Positions 57,285 through 57,616 of a stretch of DNA of 57,616 nt are shown here, in pieces. The stretch's first letter is position 1, and every line of letters starts with the position of its first letter. The DNA lies in contig JAEXGT010000099.1 of the NCBI GenBank assembly GCA_023450615.1, forward strand, positions 1 through 57,616, given 5' to 3'. A program made the position numbers and the translations under genes. The notes under the pieces were generated by a model. The model saw nothing but the letters and a program-made list of their open reading frames with translations, had not been told where the DNA came from and searched no databases. Source of the DNA: Pseudomonadota bacterium (GTDB lineage: Bacteria; Pseudomonadota; Alphaproteobacteria; Rhizobiales; Beijerinckiaceae).

Positions 57285-57616
57285 TTAGAAGAGAGACCCG
57301 GCTTCGCCGTCCAGCGGCTTGGCAGGCCTCTTTCCTTTGACGGTCGGAGAGGTCTGTTCCCCGCCCGCCGCGATGGTTTTCGTGATGGCGACGGCGCGGG
57401 CTTTGGCGTTGGTGAGTTCGTCCAGCGAGAGACGGCTGCATTCCGTTTCCAGGCTCACCCAGTCCCTGCTATCGACCTTGGGGGAGCCGGAGATGTTGAC
57501 CACCAGCCACCATGCGCAACCCTGGACCGGATCCCGCGCGACGGCTGCCGACCGGCCATGGGAGAAGGTGTCGGCCACGTTCCGTTGGGAGATATGGTCC
57601 TTCTTCAGAGCGGCCA
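57285..57616 (-). CDS. C-terminal part of an unrecognised protein (cut by the right edge)
   Basis: The frame ends with TAA (57285-57287) and is open to the window edge, giving about 110 residues. The first visible residues are AALKKDHISQRNVADTFSHG. A GTG at 57578 could start a 97-residue protein, but the frame continues upstream, so the gene probably begins outside the window. CAWWLVVNISGSPKVDSRDW and SLDELTNAKARAVAITKTIA are visible, then a Lys/Pro-rich tail. I do not recognise the family. Confidence 0.5.
   Translation of the reverse strand, partial: AALKKDHISQRNVADTFSHGRSAAVARDPVQGCAWWLVVNISGSPKVDSRDWVSLETECSRLSLDELTNAKARAVAITKTIAAGGEQTSPTVKGKRPAKPLDGEAGSLF

Overview
This window looks like chromosome of a GC-rich alphaproteobacterium of the order Hyphomicrobiales. 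It is most like Microvirga or another Methylobacteriaceae relative, but that assignment is inference from gene content. The supporting signs are the lptC-lptA-lptB-rpoN-hpf-ptsN block, a RegB/RegA redox two-component pair, an EcfG-type sigma factor, MmcB, a BP26-like SIMPL protein, LexA boxes of the alphaproteobacterial GTTC-N7-GTTC type, and PHB metabolism. About 60 protein genes (two cut by the window edges) and one tRNA are supported.

Layout. 1-3.4 kb: flavin amine oxidase, EI24-like membrane protein and an NDUFA9-type SDR. 3.6-6.8 kb: tRNA-Leu(CAG), followed by an accessory island that looks AT-richer. It holds decayed IS6-type transposase remnants on both sides of a succinyl-CoA:acetate CoA-transferase, plus an IstB-like scrap. 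6.9-14 kb: small secreted proteins, VOC protein, aldo/keto reductase, hexapeptide-repeat protein, a hutX 3' remnant in front of a HugZ-like protein, BrkB-family protein, ECF sigma factor and a lone receiver. 14-21.8 kb: RNase D, Lpt export genes, rpoN, hpf, ptsN and an MCP. 21.8-29.7 kb: stress-like protein, SIMPL protein, polyamine-binding protein, aminotransferase, a large RTX protein, and a FecCD permease/ATPase pair with no binding protein. 29.7-34.7 kb: polysaccharide/lipid-carrier genes. 34.8-38.4 kb: MBL hydrolase and an ABC-exporter-like protein that has lost its ATPase residues. 38.5-46 kb: TPR, YkvA, MmcB, RegA/RegB, PhaZ, metallopeptidase, MFS pump and DUF1330. 46-57.6 kb: PBP1A, a DNA-repair pair (radical SAM + UdgX), PRC-barrel, OsmC, DUF1345, GNAT, RecX, PAP2, a YcaQ-type glycosylase, and a repeat-rich gap.

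Two regulatory themes tie scattered genes together. First, exact LexA (SOS) boxes lie in front of two repair operons: radical SAM-udgX, and ycaQ-pap2-recX. The second box sits on a near-consensus sigma-70 promoter with a leader of about 435 nt. Second, EcfG-type general-stress promoters (GGAAC-N17-CGTT) precede two small secreted proteins that share a C-terminal Cys/Arg motif. A close match precedes phaZ, and a weaker one precedes the PRC-barrel gene. An EcfG-like sigma factor is encoded in the window.

Start sites were chosen by Shine-Dalgarno position and family length, so several differ from the longest open frame. All functional names rest on motif recognition by eye; no database search was possible.
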